Shown here: positions 27,457 through 39,393 of the stretch, piece by piece | Layout: every line of letters starts with the position of its first letter | Numbering within the stretch: the stretch's first letter is position 1 | Assembly (NCBI RefSeq): GCF_015679185.1 | Contig: NZ_CP064939.1 | Span: 2,480,001-2,544,000 of the forward strand | DNA from: Pedobacter endophyticus | GTDB taxonomy: Bacteria > Bacteroidota > Bacteroidia > Sphingobacteriales > Sphingobacteriaceae | Reading direction: 5' to 3' | DNA: 64,000 nt | Made by a program: the position numbers and the translations under genes | The notes under the pieces: generated by a model | What the model was told of the DNA's origin: nothing | The model's database searches: none | The model's input: the letters and a program-made list of their open reading frames with translations, nothing else

Positions 27457-30400
27457 TTATAATTCCATTTTAACACCCAATGTGTAGGTTCTCGGTATCG
27501 GTTGGCCGTAGCCCGTATCTACCCCATCGTAACTAACCAATTCGGGATCTTGCCCGGTATAAGGCGTTACCACAAACACATTGTTTACCGAGCCGTAAAC
27601 AAATATTCTCTTAATTTTAATGTTGTTGCGCTTTAACACATCTTTCAAATCGTACCCAAGCGATACCGATCTTAATTTTAAAAATGATGCATTCTCAAGA
27701 AATAAATCCTGATCTACACGATATGGGATAACAGTGCTCCAGGGGTTGTACAAAGGATATTTGCTGTAGTCGCCGCGTTTCTCCCAAAAGGTAATTTCCT
27801 TAACCGAGCTTAAATCTGTATTTCCTTCGCGGTTTACAAAATCGAAACGGTTAGCCATTTCCTGGTTAATCAGCTTCCGGCCAAGGTTAAAGTAAACGTT
27901 GGTACCTAAGGTCCAGTTTCCATAGCTGAAAGCGTTATCAAAACCTCCAGAAAGCGTAGGCATCGAATGGCCTTTTAATACTTTATCCTTTTCATCAATA
28001 ATATTGTCGCCATTTTGATCTTTCCACATCGGGTCTCCCGCTTTCAGGGCCTGTCCATTGTATTTTAAAGGCTGTCCGTTTACTACCGGAACCTGATTAT
28101 TGGCGGTGTAAATTCCATCGTTTTCCAATAACCAATATTGATCAACAGGTTGGCCAACTTTTAAAAAGCGGTTACCGATTACAATCTCATCTAAGCCCCT
28201 TGGCAACGCCTTTAATTTATTGCTGTTGTGGTTTAGATTTAAAGCCGAGTTCCATCTGAATTTGCTGTTTGCAATTACCTGTGCGCTGATGGTTAAATCC
28301 ACGCCAGTGTTGGTCATATCTAAACCGCTTTCTATCGACTGCTTATAACCATATTCAGCGTAGGCCGGAATGGCGATTAATTGATTTTTTTCTGCTTTGG
28401 TGTAGAAATCGAGTGATGCATGTAAACGGTTTTTAAGCATTGCCACATCTGCACCAATATTTAGCTGATCGGAGTATGACCACGGCACATCGTAGCCTAC
28501 CCAGCCAAACGAATAGGGTCTTGTTAACACCCCAATGGCATTATAGCCCGGAACCGTCAGGTTACCTGTCCACCCCACCGTTGCCGTGTACTGCGGGCCC
28601 TGCGCATAATTATCGTAAGTAAACGTACGGCCCATTCTGCCAACGCTGGCACGGATTACCAAATCATCAATAGATTTAAAATCCTTTAAAAAGTCGTTTT
28701 TCAGGTTCCATGCTGCGGCAATTGCAGGCGAATAAAACCAGCGGCTGGTAGGCTGCGCATTCGACGAACCATCTAAGCGCAAAGTTCCGGATAAGAAATA
28801 TTTATCGCTGAAAGAATAATCTGCCTTTCCATAAAATGAAAGGAGATTTTCTTGTGTTTTATCCAAAAAACGGTAAGTTAGTTCTCTTGGGAAAGCTTTT
28901 GGAACCAAATAATTTGGATTATCCTGTCCGTTGGGAAGTTTCGGGTCCGAATCCAATAAATTGATCTTGATGTAATCGTTGGCGCCTTTGTAAGCATAAG
29001 CATTGTTGTATTTATAAAGGTCCCACGAAATTGATTGCCCGACCTCGAAATGGAAATCGTGAACGGTGTTCAGGTTCAGGTCGTAAGTTGCCTTGTTGTC
29101 AATCATCAACCTTTGGTTAAAACCGTAATAATTAGATGCATAGCTCGTTCCCTGCAATAAGGTTCTGGCATAAAAAACATCGCGGTAGCCTTCGTTGTAA
29201 TCTACGTTAAAGGTAGAGCTGATTTTAAATTTGCCCAATGTAGCAAGCAGCTTGGCAAAACCCTGTATACTGTTTGTTTTATTATCGTCGAAACCCTTGT
29301 CGTACTCGGTGAGGTAGCTGCCGTAATAATCTTTGTTGGGTGCAAGTGGTGCACTCAAATCAGGGAAATAGTTTAGTTGCGCAAAGCGATCTCTTAAAGT
29401 TCTGTTTCGGTCTCTGTTTAGGCGGTTTCCATTAATCATTGCCGAAAACAATAACCATTTTACCGGTTTCATGTTGATGTTGAACATGGCGCTATAGCGA
29501 TCGAGGCCCGTTCCATCGGCAACGCCCTGGCTTTTTGTATTGCCAATTGAAAACCTGAAACTTGCACGATCCGTACCCCCTGTTAAACCCAGGTTGATAC
29601 CATATATCAGTGCGTTTTTATAATAAAGATCTGTCCAGTCAGATTTTCCGCTATATACGTTGTTAAGCGAATCGCTCAGATAAACAGGGTATTCCTCATC
29701 ATCAGAGTACCTGCCGTTTGTAGTGTAAATATCGTAAAAGCGTTGTCTGAACTCGTTTTCGTACTTACCATTGATGGTATTAACGGTAGGTTTTTGAACC
29801 ATGCCAATGTACGAGTTGAAGCTGATGCTCCTCGAAACGCCATCGGGTGCTTTAGACTTCAATACGATTACACCATTTACACCCCTGGGACCATACACCG
29901 CAATACTTGCCGGGTCTTTTAGCACTTCAATAGATTCGATGTTATTAATATCGATACCTGTAAGCAAATTGGTTGCGGGGCCGATTCTATTGAAATCGTA
30001 CTGCTGAATATCGAAGGCAAACGGGTGTTCGCCAATCAGCGGAATACCATCGAGCACAACAAGCGGTTGCGAGGAGTAAACATCCTTTTTTGATAAGAGC
30101 GGCATTGGTGCGCCCCGCAAAAACATATTTTGAATGCTTCCCGGTTCGCCCGATGGCTCCTGAACGTATAAGCCTGCATAATTACCTTTTAAGTTCTGCT
30201 GAAGCGAAATAGCAGGAAAAAGAGATAAATCCCCGGTGTTCTTCTGCACACCGCCGGATAACTTGTCGTAAATAGACTTCTGTTTGATTTTATCTAAACT
30301 GTCTTTTCTCAAAGAGTCTTTTTCTGATACAACCCGAACTTTGGTGGTATCTTGAAAGAAAGAGTAACTAGTTTTTAGACTTGTGTTAAGCCCATAACTT

Positions 30401-30471
30401 GATGCCGTGGCCGATAAAACGTTTAACGTAAGCGTGGCAAAAAGCGCAGAGCATACCCATAAGTATCGCAT
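27457..30471 (-). CDS. SusC family TonB-dependent receptor lacking the N-terminal regulatory domain (first pair)
   Basis: Outer-membrane transporter of 1004 aa and first gene of the operon. After the signal (LNVLSATAS) there is no carboxypeptidase-regulatory-like sandwich and no clear EVVV(I/V)GYG box. A charged stretch of about 45 residues (SEKDSLRKDSLDKIKQKS) leads straight into the plug (LKGNYAGLYVQEPSGEPGS, QPLVVLDGIPLIGE, VYGPRGVNGVIVLKSKAP). The barrel ends in PIPRTYTLGVKMEL. The second SusC of the operon has the regulatory domain. The weak TKVRVVSE sequence near residue 43 might serve as TonB box; this is a guess. Confidence 0.93.
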   Translation of the reverse strand: MRYLWVCSALFATLTLNVLSATASSYGLNTSLKTSYSFFQDTTKVRVVSEKDSLRKDSLDKIKQKSIYDKLSGGVQKNTGDLSLFPAISLQQNLKGNYAGLYVQEPSGEPGSIQNMFLRGAPMPLLSKKDVYSSQPLVVLDGIPLIGEHPFAFDIQQYDFNRIGPATNLLTGIDINNIESIEVLKDPASIAVYGPRGVNGVIVLKSKAPDGVSRSISFNSYIGMVQKPTVNTINGKYENEFRQRFYDIYTTNGRYSDDEEYPVYLSDSLNNVYSGKSDWTDLYYKNALIYGINLGLTGGTDRASFRFSIGNTKSQGVADGTGLDRYSAMFNINMKPVKWLLFSAMINGNRLNRDRNRTLRDRFAQLNYFPDLSAPLAPNKDYYGSYLTEYDKGFDDNKTNSIQGFAKLLATLGKFKISSTFNVDYNEGYRDVFYARTLLQGTSYASNYYGFNQRLMIDNKATYDLNLNTVHDFHFEVGQSISWDLYKYNNAYAYKGANDYIKINLLDSDPKLPNGQDNPNYLVPKAFPRELTYRFLDKTQENLLSFYGKADYSFSDKYFLSGTLRLDGSSNAQPTSRWFYSPAIAAAWNLKNDFLKDFKSIDDLVIRASVGRMGRTFTYDNYAQGPQYTATVGWTGNLTVPGYNAIGVLTRPYSFGWVGYDVPWSYSDQLNIGADVAMLKNRLHASLDFYTKAEKNQLIAIPAYAEYGYKQSIESGLDMTNTGVDLTISAQVIANSKFRWNSALNLNHNSNKLKALPRGLDEIVIGNRFLKVGQPVDQYWLLENDGIYTANNQVPVVNGQPLKYNGQALKAGDPMWKDQNGDNIIDEKDKVLKGHSMPTLSGGFDNAFSYGNWTLGTNVYFNLGRKLINQEMANRFDFVNREGNTDLSSVKEITFWEKRGDYSKYPLYNPWSTVIPYRVDQDLFLENASFLKLRSVSLGYDLKDVLKRNNIKIKRIFVYGSVNNVFVVTPYTGQDPELVSYDGVDTGYGQPIPRTYTLGVKMEL

Positions 30472-31354
30472 AGGGATGGATCTTTTAATTATTAAATAAG
30501 GTGATTTTTTTTAGGATTACTTTTTAGAACATCAAAAGTTTATCTTGAGTCGAAAAGAATGTACTTAGGTTGTAGTATTTGGTTATTCTCATAATTAGTT
30601 AATTTGGTTAAATCAAATATATATAATACTAAATCGTTTTATTTAACAAAATGAATTTTTATTATAATTTTATTGCTAAGTAGAATTATTTATCATAATA
30701 ATAAGAAAAATGCAGTTATATTTTTCAATTCATATTTAAGACAGGTATTATAGGACTATATCATAATGGAAACAAACAGAATTTAATGTGTTTTTTGCTC
30801 GGCATAACAATAAAATCGGATATTTTTTGTTGCTCAATTGCAGACTAGTTAAACGTTTTACTGTAAATTGACACAACTCGTGATATCAATAACTGACCCT
30901 GCACACGGCCCGTCATATCGATAACCGATCCTGCACCCTGCCCGTCATATCGATAACCGATCCTTCATCGGTTGAGATATCTCTCTCCTGCGTTGGGCAT
31001 GTCTCCCCTACCAGCAGAAACTTAAGGTCAGCAGTGCTTAGGAAACAGATTTCTTCGATCTACCATTTAGCTCGCTTGTTGTCATGCTGAGGAACGAAGC
31101 ATCTGTAACCTACCTTTCACGGTCCTTGCCCACTCACCCCACCCTCTTTGGCAGTGGGTTTTTGGCGTTCTGTGCTTCATCGCTTGGAGATCCTTCGTTA
31201 CACTCAGGATGACAGCGTTGAAAACCCGTCATATCGATAACCGATCCTTCATCGGTTGAGATATCTCTCTCCTGTGTTGGGCAGGTCTCCCCTACTAGCA
31301 CAAACTTAAAGTCAGTAGTGCTTAGGAAACAAGATTGAAATGTGGAACATTGGT
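30472..31354. promoter_or_regulatory. Operon promoter region and dispersed repeats
   Basis: The first 400 bp upstream of the SusC gene are very AT-rich and should hold the promoter. A minus-strand TATATTTG, matching the Bacteroidota -7 consensus TAnnTTTG, lies at 30614-30621. From about 30900 to 31340 the DNA is repeats: a 20-bp core CGTCATATCGATAACCGATC at 30911, 30943 and 31227, a unit of about 110 bp at 30941-31051 and 31225-31336, and between them an inverted repeat whose ends read TGTCATGCTGAGGAACG and TTACACTCAGGATGACA. Confidence 0.65.
30847..30862. promoter_or_regulatory. Semi-palindromic operator candidate, copy B
   Basis: AGTTAAACGTTTTACT is identical to the motif at 11847-11862 and lies about 376 bp upstream of the SusC start at 30471. 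The distance is long for a repressor site at the candidate -7 element (30614-30621), so an activating role or a second promoter further upstream is possible. Confidence 0.65.
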
Positions 31355-32890
31355 TTACCTTTCGGTAGCAACCCTATAAGTCGGGTCTTCTACAATGTTC
31401 ACTTCGATAATCGCATCTGCATTTTTAAGCAATCGCTTACAATCTTCGCTTAGGTGCGTTAAATGGAGTTTCTTATTTACGTTTTTATACTTTTCGGTAA
31501 GCTTGCTCAATGCGTCAATGCCCGACATGTCGTACACTCTACTGTGCTTAAAGTTAACCACCACTTGATTGGTATCAGCCGAAATATCGAACAACTCGTT
31601 AAAATTGGCTACAGAACCAAAAAACAGCGGTCCAAAAACTTCATAGTTCGTGATACCGTCGTTATCAATATATCGATGCGCCCGAATGCGTTTGGCACTT
31701 TCCCAAGCAAATACCAATGCCGATATAATTACGCCAATTAAGACAGCCAGCGCCAAATTATGCAGCCAAATGGTAATTACTGCTACCAAAATACCGATAA
31801 AAATGTCTTGTTTGGGCATCTTATTAATTACCTTAAAGCTCATCCATTCAAATGTGCCAATGGCAACCATCATCATTACACCAACCAATGCGGCCATTGG
31901 CACCTTGTCAATTACCGGGGCGCCAATTAAAATAATTACTAAAATGGTTATCGCTGCTATTATGCCCGACAGCCTAGCCCGTGCGCCGGCCGATAGGTTA
32001 ACTAATGTTTGTGCAATCATTGGGCAACCGCCCATACCGGTAAAAAAGCCGTTTGCGATATTGGCCACGCCCTGGGCAATACTTTCGCGGTTGCGGTTTC
32101 CCTTGGTTTCGGTAATTTCATCAACAAGGTTTAGCGTAAGCAGCCCTTCGGTTAAGCCCACACCGGCCATAATGAGCGAGTAAGGAAATATCGTTTCCAG
32201 CATTTCCCAACTAAATGGTACTGCCGGAATATGAAATGCCGGAAAGCCACCCTTTACCGATGAGATATCTTTAACCAGCTTGGTATCTATATTAAATGTA
32301 AAAACCACCGCAAAAACGACCAAAATAGCCACCAAAGATGCAGGAATGGCCTTGGTGATTTTTGGTAAGAGCATTACAATGCCTACGGTTAATGCAACCA
32401 AAGCGGCCATAATGTAAAGTGGGGTACCACTTAGCCAGGTTTCCTGCCCGTTAACTATGGTTTTAAATTGCGTTAACTGCGAAACGAAAATAATTACGGC
32501 CAAACCGTTTACAAAACCAAACATTACAGGCTGTGGAACAAGGCGCACAAACTTGCCGAGCTTAAAAAGACCCACCAGTATTTGCAGTACGCCGGCCAGG
32601 GCCACCGCAGCAAAAACGTACTCGAGCCCGTTGCTATTCATCAATGCAATTAACACGATAACGGTTGCGCCCGCGCCGCCAGATACCATGCCCGGCCGCC
32701 CGCCCAACACAGCAGTTACCAGGCCCATGATAAACGCCGCATACAAACCGGTTAACGGTGGAAAACCCGCAAGAATGGCGAACGACAGCGATTCAGGAAT
32801 CATCGTCATGGCCACAGTTAGCCCGGCAAGGATTTCTCTGTTGTAATTTATCTTTTTAGAAAAATCGAAAAGTTGGAGATAGGGCTTCAT
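31355..32890 (-). CDS. SulP family anion transporter with STAS domain
   Basis: Inner-membrane SulP/SLC26 permease of 511 aa, for sulfate, bicarbonate or a related anion. The frame is open to 33001, but that extension is encoded by repeat DNA; MKPYLQLFDFSKKINYNREILAGLTV at 32890 is the family-typical start. The N-terminus has the SulP signature (MTMIPESLSFAILAGFPPLTGLYAAF). Ten or more membrane segments follow, with GGCPMIAQTLVNLSAGARARLSG in the middle. The C-terminal STAS domain spans about 400-500 (VVNFKHSRVYDMSGIDALSKL). The substrate cannot be set from sequence. Confidence 0.93.
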   Translation of the reverse strand: MKPYLQLFDFSKKINYNREILAGLTVAMTMIPESLSFAILAGFPPLTGLYAAFIMGLVTAVLGGRPGMVSGGAGATVIVLIALMNSNGLEYVFAAVALAGVLQILVGLFKLGKFVRLVPQPVMFGFVNGLAVIIFVSQLTQFKTIVNGQETWLSGTPLYIMAALVALTVGIVMLLPKITKAIPASLVAILVVFAVVFTFNIDTKLVKDISSVKGGFPAFHIPAVPFSWEMLETIFPYSLIMAGVGLTEGLLTLNLVDEITETKGNRNRESIAQGVANIANGFFTGMGGCPMIAQTLVNLSAGARARLSGIIAAITILVIILIGAPVIDKVPMAALVGVMMMVAIGTFEWMSFKVINKMPKQDIFIGILVAVITIWLHNLALAVLIGVIISALVFAWESAKRIRAHRYIDNDGITNYEVFGPLFFGSVANFNELFDISADTNQVVVNFKHSRVYDMSGIDALSKLTEKYKNVNKKLHLTHLSEDCKRLLKNADAIIEVNIVEDPTYRVATER

Positions 32891-32970
32891 TATCGTTTCG
32901 TTAAGCCTACAAATATCCAATTTTCTATCAGAAACCTGATAGCTAAATAACATTATCACTAATGCATCTA

Positions 32971-33320
32971 CAAACAAATCCAACAACAGGAAAAGCCACA
33001 ACCGACTTAAAGACTTGGATAGGAGCCAAGTAAATTATCCGGAAACGATATGCCATCCAAGTTTTTCACTTTAAGATTCCCGCCTACGCGAGAATGACGA
33101 TATAGTGGAAGAAACCCACTTGGTCGTAGCGTCTCGCTACGACATACAAACAAATTCAACAACAGGAAAAGCCACAACCGACTTAAAAGATTTGGATAGG
33201 AGCCAAGTAAATTATCCGGAAACGATATGCCATCCAAGTTTTTCGCTTTAAGATTCCCGCCTACGCGAGAATGACGATATGGTGGAAGAAACCCACCTGG
33301 TCGTAGCGTCTCGCTACGAC
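32971..33320. repeat. Two-copy tandem repeat, period 176 bp
   Basis: A unit beginning CAAACAAATCCAACAACAGG occurs at 32971-33146 and 33147-33320 with a few substitutions and a one-base indel. Each copy holds CCCGCCTACGCGAGAATGAC and GTCGTAGCGTCTCGCTACGAC, the latter a palindrome with a short loop. It lies directly upstream of the SulP start. The open frame at 33007-33237 arises from this repeat. Confidence 0.85.
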
Positions 33321-36775
<3,455 letters not shown>

Positions 36776-36890
36776 CGTCGATTTTGGGGTGGTAATTGGT
36801 TTTTAATACTTAGAAAGCTTAGTTTTTTAGGCTAAGCCGTATGGTCGATTTTAAGCGATCAATTGCCCGATCACTTCGCCAAGTCGCTTG
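36776..36890. other. Spacer after beta-galactosidase gene
   Basis: Short spacer with an imperfect hairpin GCTTAG...CTAAGC near 36819-36837 that lacks a T-run, so it is not a clear terminator. Confidence 0.3.
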
Positions 36891-37660
36891 TTTAACACAT
36901 AGGCACATAGAAAACATAGGTTTTGTTTTAAAAGCTCAGCTATGTGGCCTATGTATCTTAGTTTGCCTGCTGTTCGTTTTATTAAGTGAGCCAAGGCGCT
37001 TTTTTAACACATAGGCACATAGAAAACATAGGTTTTTTAAAAAGCTCAGCTATGTGGCCTATGTACCTATGTGATCGATTGTGAGCAATTGGCTAGTGCC
37101 TGCTGTTCGTTTTATTAAGTGAGCCAAGGCGTTTGTTTAACACATAGGCACATAGAAAACATAGGTTTTTCTTAAAAGCTCAGCTGTGGTCTATGTACCT
37201 TTGTGGTCGATTTGTGAGCGATTGGCTAGTGCCTGCTGTACGTTTTATTAAGTGAGCCAAGGCGCTTTTTTAACACATAGGCACATAGAAAACATAGGTT
37301 TTTTAAAAAGCTCAGCTATGTGGCCTATGTACCTATGTGGTCGATTTGAGCAATTGGTTAGTGCCTGCTGTTCGTTTTATTACATGAGAAAAGGCGTTTG
37401 TTTAACACATAGGCACATAGAAAACATAGGTTTTTCTTAAAAGCTCAGCTATGTGGCCTATGTACCTATGTGGTCGATTTGTGAGCACCTGACTAGTGCC
37501 TGCTGTTCGTTTTATTACGTGAAAAAAGGCGTTTTTTTTAACACATAGGCACATAGAAAACATAGGTTTTTTAGAGCTAAGCTATAAGTTATGTGGCCCA
37601 TGTACCTATGTAGTCGATTTTAAGCGAGCAATGGTTAGATCACTTCGCTGGCCCTTTCCT
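36891..37660. repeat. Six-copy tandem repeat, period about 133 bp
   Basis: The marker AACACATAGGCACATAG starts at 36894, 37006, 37139, 37272, 37404 and 37540, giving periods of 112, 133, 133, 132 and 136 bp. Each unit contains arms CACATAGGCACATAG and CCTATGTACCTATGTG that pair around a variable AT-rich centre, followed by a spacer containing GCCTGCTGTTCGTTTTATTA. The array lies between the 3' ends of the beta-galactosidase and DUF808 genes. No gene is inside it. Confidence 0.92.
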
Positions 37661-37849
37661 TTACTGATCCGATAATTTTCGAATTTATTTTTTAGCGTCT
37701 TTCGTGCTCTAAAGGTCCCAAATCAGGTTTAGGATGACGACCGGTCATAGTTGGCCTTAAACCTCTCGCTGTTAAAGGTAGTGGTTCTTTGCCTTTGCTT
37801 TTAACCCAAGGCGCTCATGAAGAGAGGTTGTTAACCGCCGACGAATGAA
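37661..37849. other. Spacer before DUF808 gene end
   Basis: This spacer holds a degraded member of the CCTCTC repeat family (AACCTCTC ... GCTTTTAACCCAAGG ... GAGAGGTT, 37759-37830), in inverted orientation to that at 12000-12290. No gene or clear terminator. Confidence 0.45.
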
Positions 37850-38719
37850 TTAACTGCGCTTTATTAAAGCGGTAACTTTTTTAATCAGTAAAACTACCGG
37901 AATGGTAATTAAACCACCAATCAACCCGAATAAAAATTCTTTTGGTGTCGAAGGAAAGTTGGGTAATACATGGTGTAAAAATTCGATGTTGTGCACAAAT
38001 ATACCTCCGCCGACTAAAATCAGGGCAAATGTACCTACTACAGCCAATATTCTGATGATGATTGGCAGCGCCTTAATCAACAGCTTGCCAATTGCCGTAA
38101 AAACGCCTTTTTCATGTGAGCGCTTAATCAATTGATAGCCCGCATCATCCATACGCACAATAATTGCAACAATGCCATATACACCAACTGTTGCCAACAA
38201 GGCCACAACCGAAACGGTTAGTATTTGTATGGTGAGGCTCTGCTCCAATACGGTGCCGAGGGCGATGATTACAATTTCTATAGATAAAATAAAATCAGTG
38301 GTAACGGCCGATTGTACCTTGGCCCTTTCCTCTTCGGGGCCCTCTTGCCTTACCTCCTTTGCTTCTACGTGACTGGGTTTTGAACGATGAAAAAAGTATT
38401 CGATAATTTTTTCTACGCCCTCGTAGGCCAGATAAAAACCTCCCAAAAGCAACACTACCTTAATTGCAACCGGAAAAAATGCATTCAGAAGCAACGCTAT
38501 CGGTACAATGATAATCTTGTTCAATAACGAGCCCTTGGTTATGGCCCACAGCACCGGAATTTCTCTTGAAGCCAAAAAACCCGTTGCCTTTTCTGCATTA
38601 ACAGCCAAATCATCGCCTAAAATACCTGCGGTTTTGTGTGTAGCTACCTTGCTGGCAACAGCAACATCATCCATTAAAGCCGCAATATCGTCTAAAATCG
38701 CAAAAAATCCCGAAGCCAT
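37850..38719 (-). CDS. DUF808 family inner-membrane protein
   Basis: Membrane protein of 289 aa of the DUF808 (YedI-like) type. The frame opens at 38773, but the family N-terminus MASGFFAILDDIAALMDDVA begins at 38719. Family motifs include THKTAGILGDDLAVNAEKATGF and about seven membrane segments (LYGVE-type GGFYLAYEGVEKIIEYFF, TDFILSIEIVIIALG). The function of the family is unknown. It stands alone. Confidence 0.9.
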   Translation of the reverse strand: MASGFFAILDDIAALMDDVAVASKVATHKTAGILGDDLAVNAEKATGFLASREIPVLWAITKGSLLNKIIIVPIALLLNAFFPVAIKVVLLLGGFYLAYEGVEKIIEYFFHRSKPSHVEAKEVRQEGPEEERAKVQSAVTTDFILSIEIVIIALGTVLEQSLTIQILTVSVVALLATVGVYGIVAIIVRMDDAGYQLIKRSHEKGVFTAIGKLLIKALPIIIRILAVVGTFALILVGGGIFVHNIEFLHHVLPNFPSTPKEFLFGLIGGLITIPVVLLIKKVTALIKRS

Positions 38720-38832
38720 ATCTGTATCGTAATAAGGGTCGCAAAATATAAATTCGATCTCGAATTTCAGCAAAAAACATTCATTTTATACCGATCTTGT
38801 CTTTAACAATTTCGATAGGTTTTTCATTCTGT

Positions 38833-38840
38833 TATCTTTG
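38833..38840 (+). promoter_or_regulatory. -7 promoter element of the GNAT gene
   Basis: TATCTTTG matches the Bacteroidota -7 consensus TAnnTTTG exactly. Only five bases separate it from the ATG at 38846, so transcription should begin at or next to the start codon. Confidence 0.6.
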
Positions 38841-38845
38841 CCCCG

Positions 38846-39346
38846 ATGAAAATAAGATTGGCAGCGACTGAAGATATCCCACAAATTATGCATCTGGTTA
38901 AAAAAGTGGTGCCCATTATGCGGGCCTCGGGCAATTTGCAATGGGGAAACGATTACCCAAACCCTGCGGTATTTGCCGATGATATAGCCAAAGACCAATT
39001 GTGGGTGGCCACCTTAGAAGGTAACGTGGTGGGTGTGTCGGCAATTACCACCGATCAAGACCCTGAATATGCCGATGCGGGTTGGGACATTAATGAACTG
39101 GCTATTGTAACGCACCGCCTGGCGGTTGATCCGGATTGCCAGGGAATGGGGATCGCCAGAAAACTTTTGGCGCAGGCGGAGCTTGTGGCGGAGGAAAAAA
39201 ACATTCATATCCTAAGGGTAGATACAAACAGTGAAAATAAAGCTACACAAGCGCTGTTTCCGAAATCGGGATATACTTTTAGTGGTGAAATCGGGCTTGC
39301 CAAACGCCCGGGACTGCGCTTCTTCTGTTATCAAAAGTTATTGTGA
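38846..39346 (+). CDS. GNAT family N-acetyltransferase
   Basis: Acetyl-CoA-dependent acetyltransferase of 166 aa. The acetyl-CoA motif A is HRLAVDPDCQGMGIARKLLAQAE at about 92-114 (given in part: QGMGIARKLL), and the C-terminal part IHILRVDTNSENKATQALFPKSGY carries the usual N-x-A-x-x-L/Y-x-K-x-G-Y pattern. The acceptor substrate is unknown. The promoter element sits five bases before the ATG, so the mRNA is probably leaderless; the start cannot lie further upstream. Confidence 0.92.
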   Translation: MKIRLAATEDIPQIMHLVKKVVPIMRASGNLQWGNDYPNPAVFADDIAKDQLWVATLEGNVVGVSAITTDQDPEYADAGWDINELAIVTHRLAVDPDCQGMGIARKLLAQAELVAEEKNIHILRVDTNSENKATQALFPKSGYTFSGEIGLAKRPGLRFFCYQKLL

Positions 39347-39393
39347 AGCGGTAGAAAACCTACCGGTCAATTATAACGTTGGGATGAAGTAGA

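Noticed and set aside
31650..32183. Open frame of 177 codons on the plus strand
   Set aside because: It is antisense to the SulP gene and shows biased composition typical of a shadow frame.
32891..33001. N-terminal extension of the SulP frame
   Set aside because: The extra 37 codons partly come from repeat DNA; the family N-terminus begins at 32890.
33007..33237. Open frame of 76 codons upstream of SulP
   Set aside because: It is encoded entirely by the 176-bp tandem repeat and repeats its own peptide.
37252..37440. Open frame of 62 codons inside the repeat array
   Set aside because: It encodes repeats of the same peptide because it reads through the tandem units; no signal or homology.
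36891..37660. The six-copy repeat as a CRISPR array
   Set aside because: The spacers between repeat parts are themselves repeated and the unit is 133 bp; no cas gene is near.
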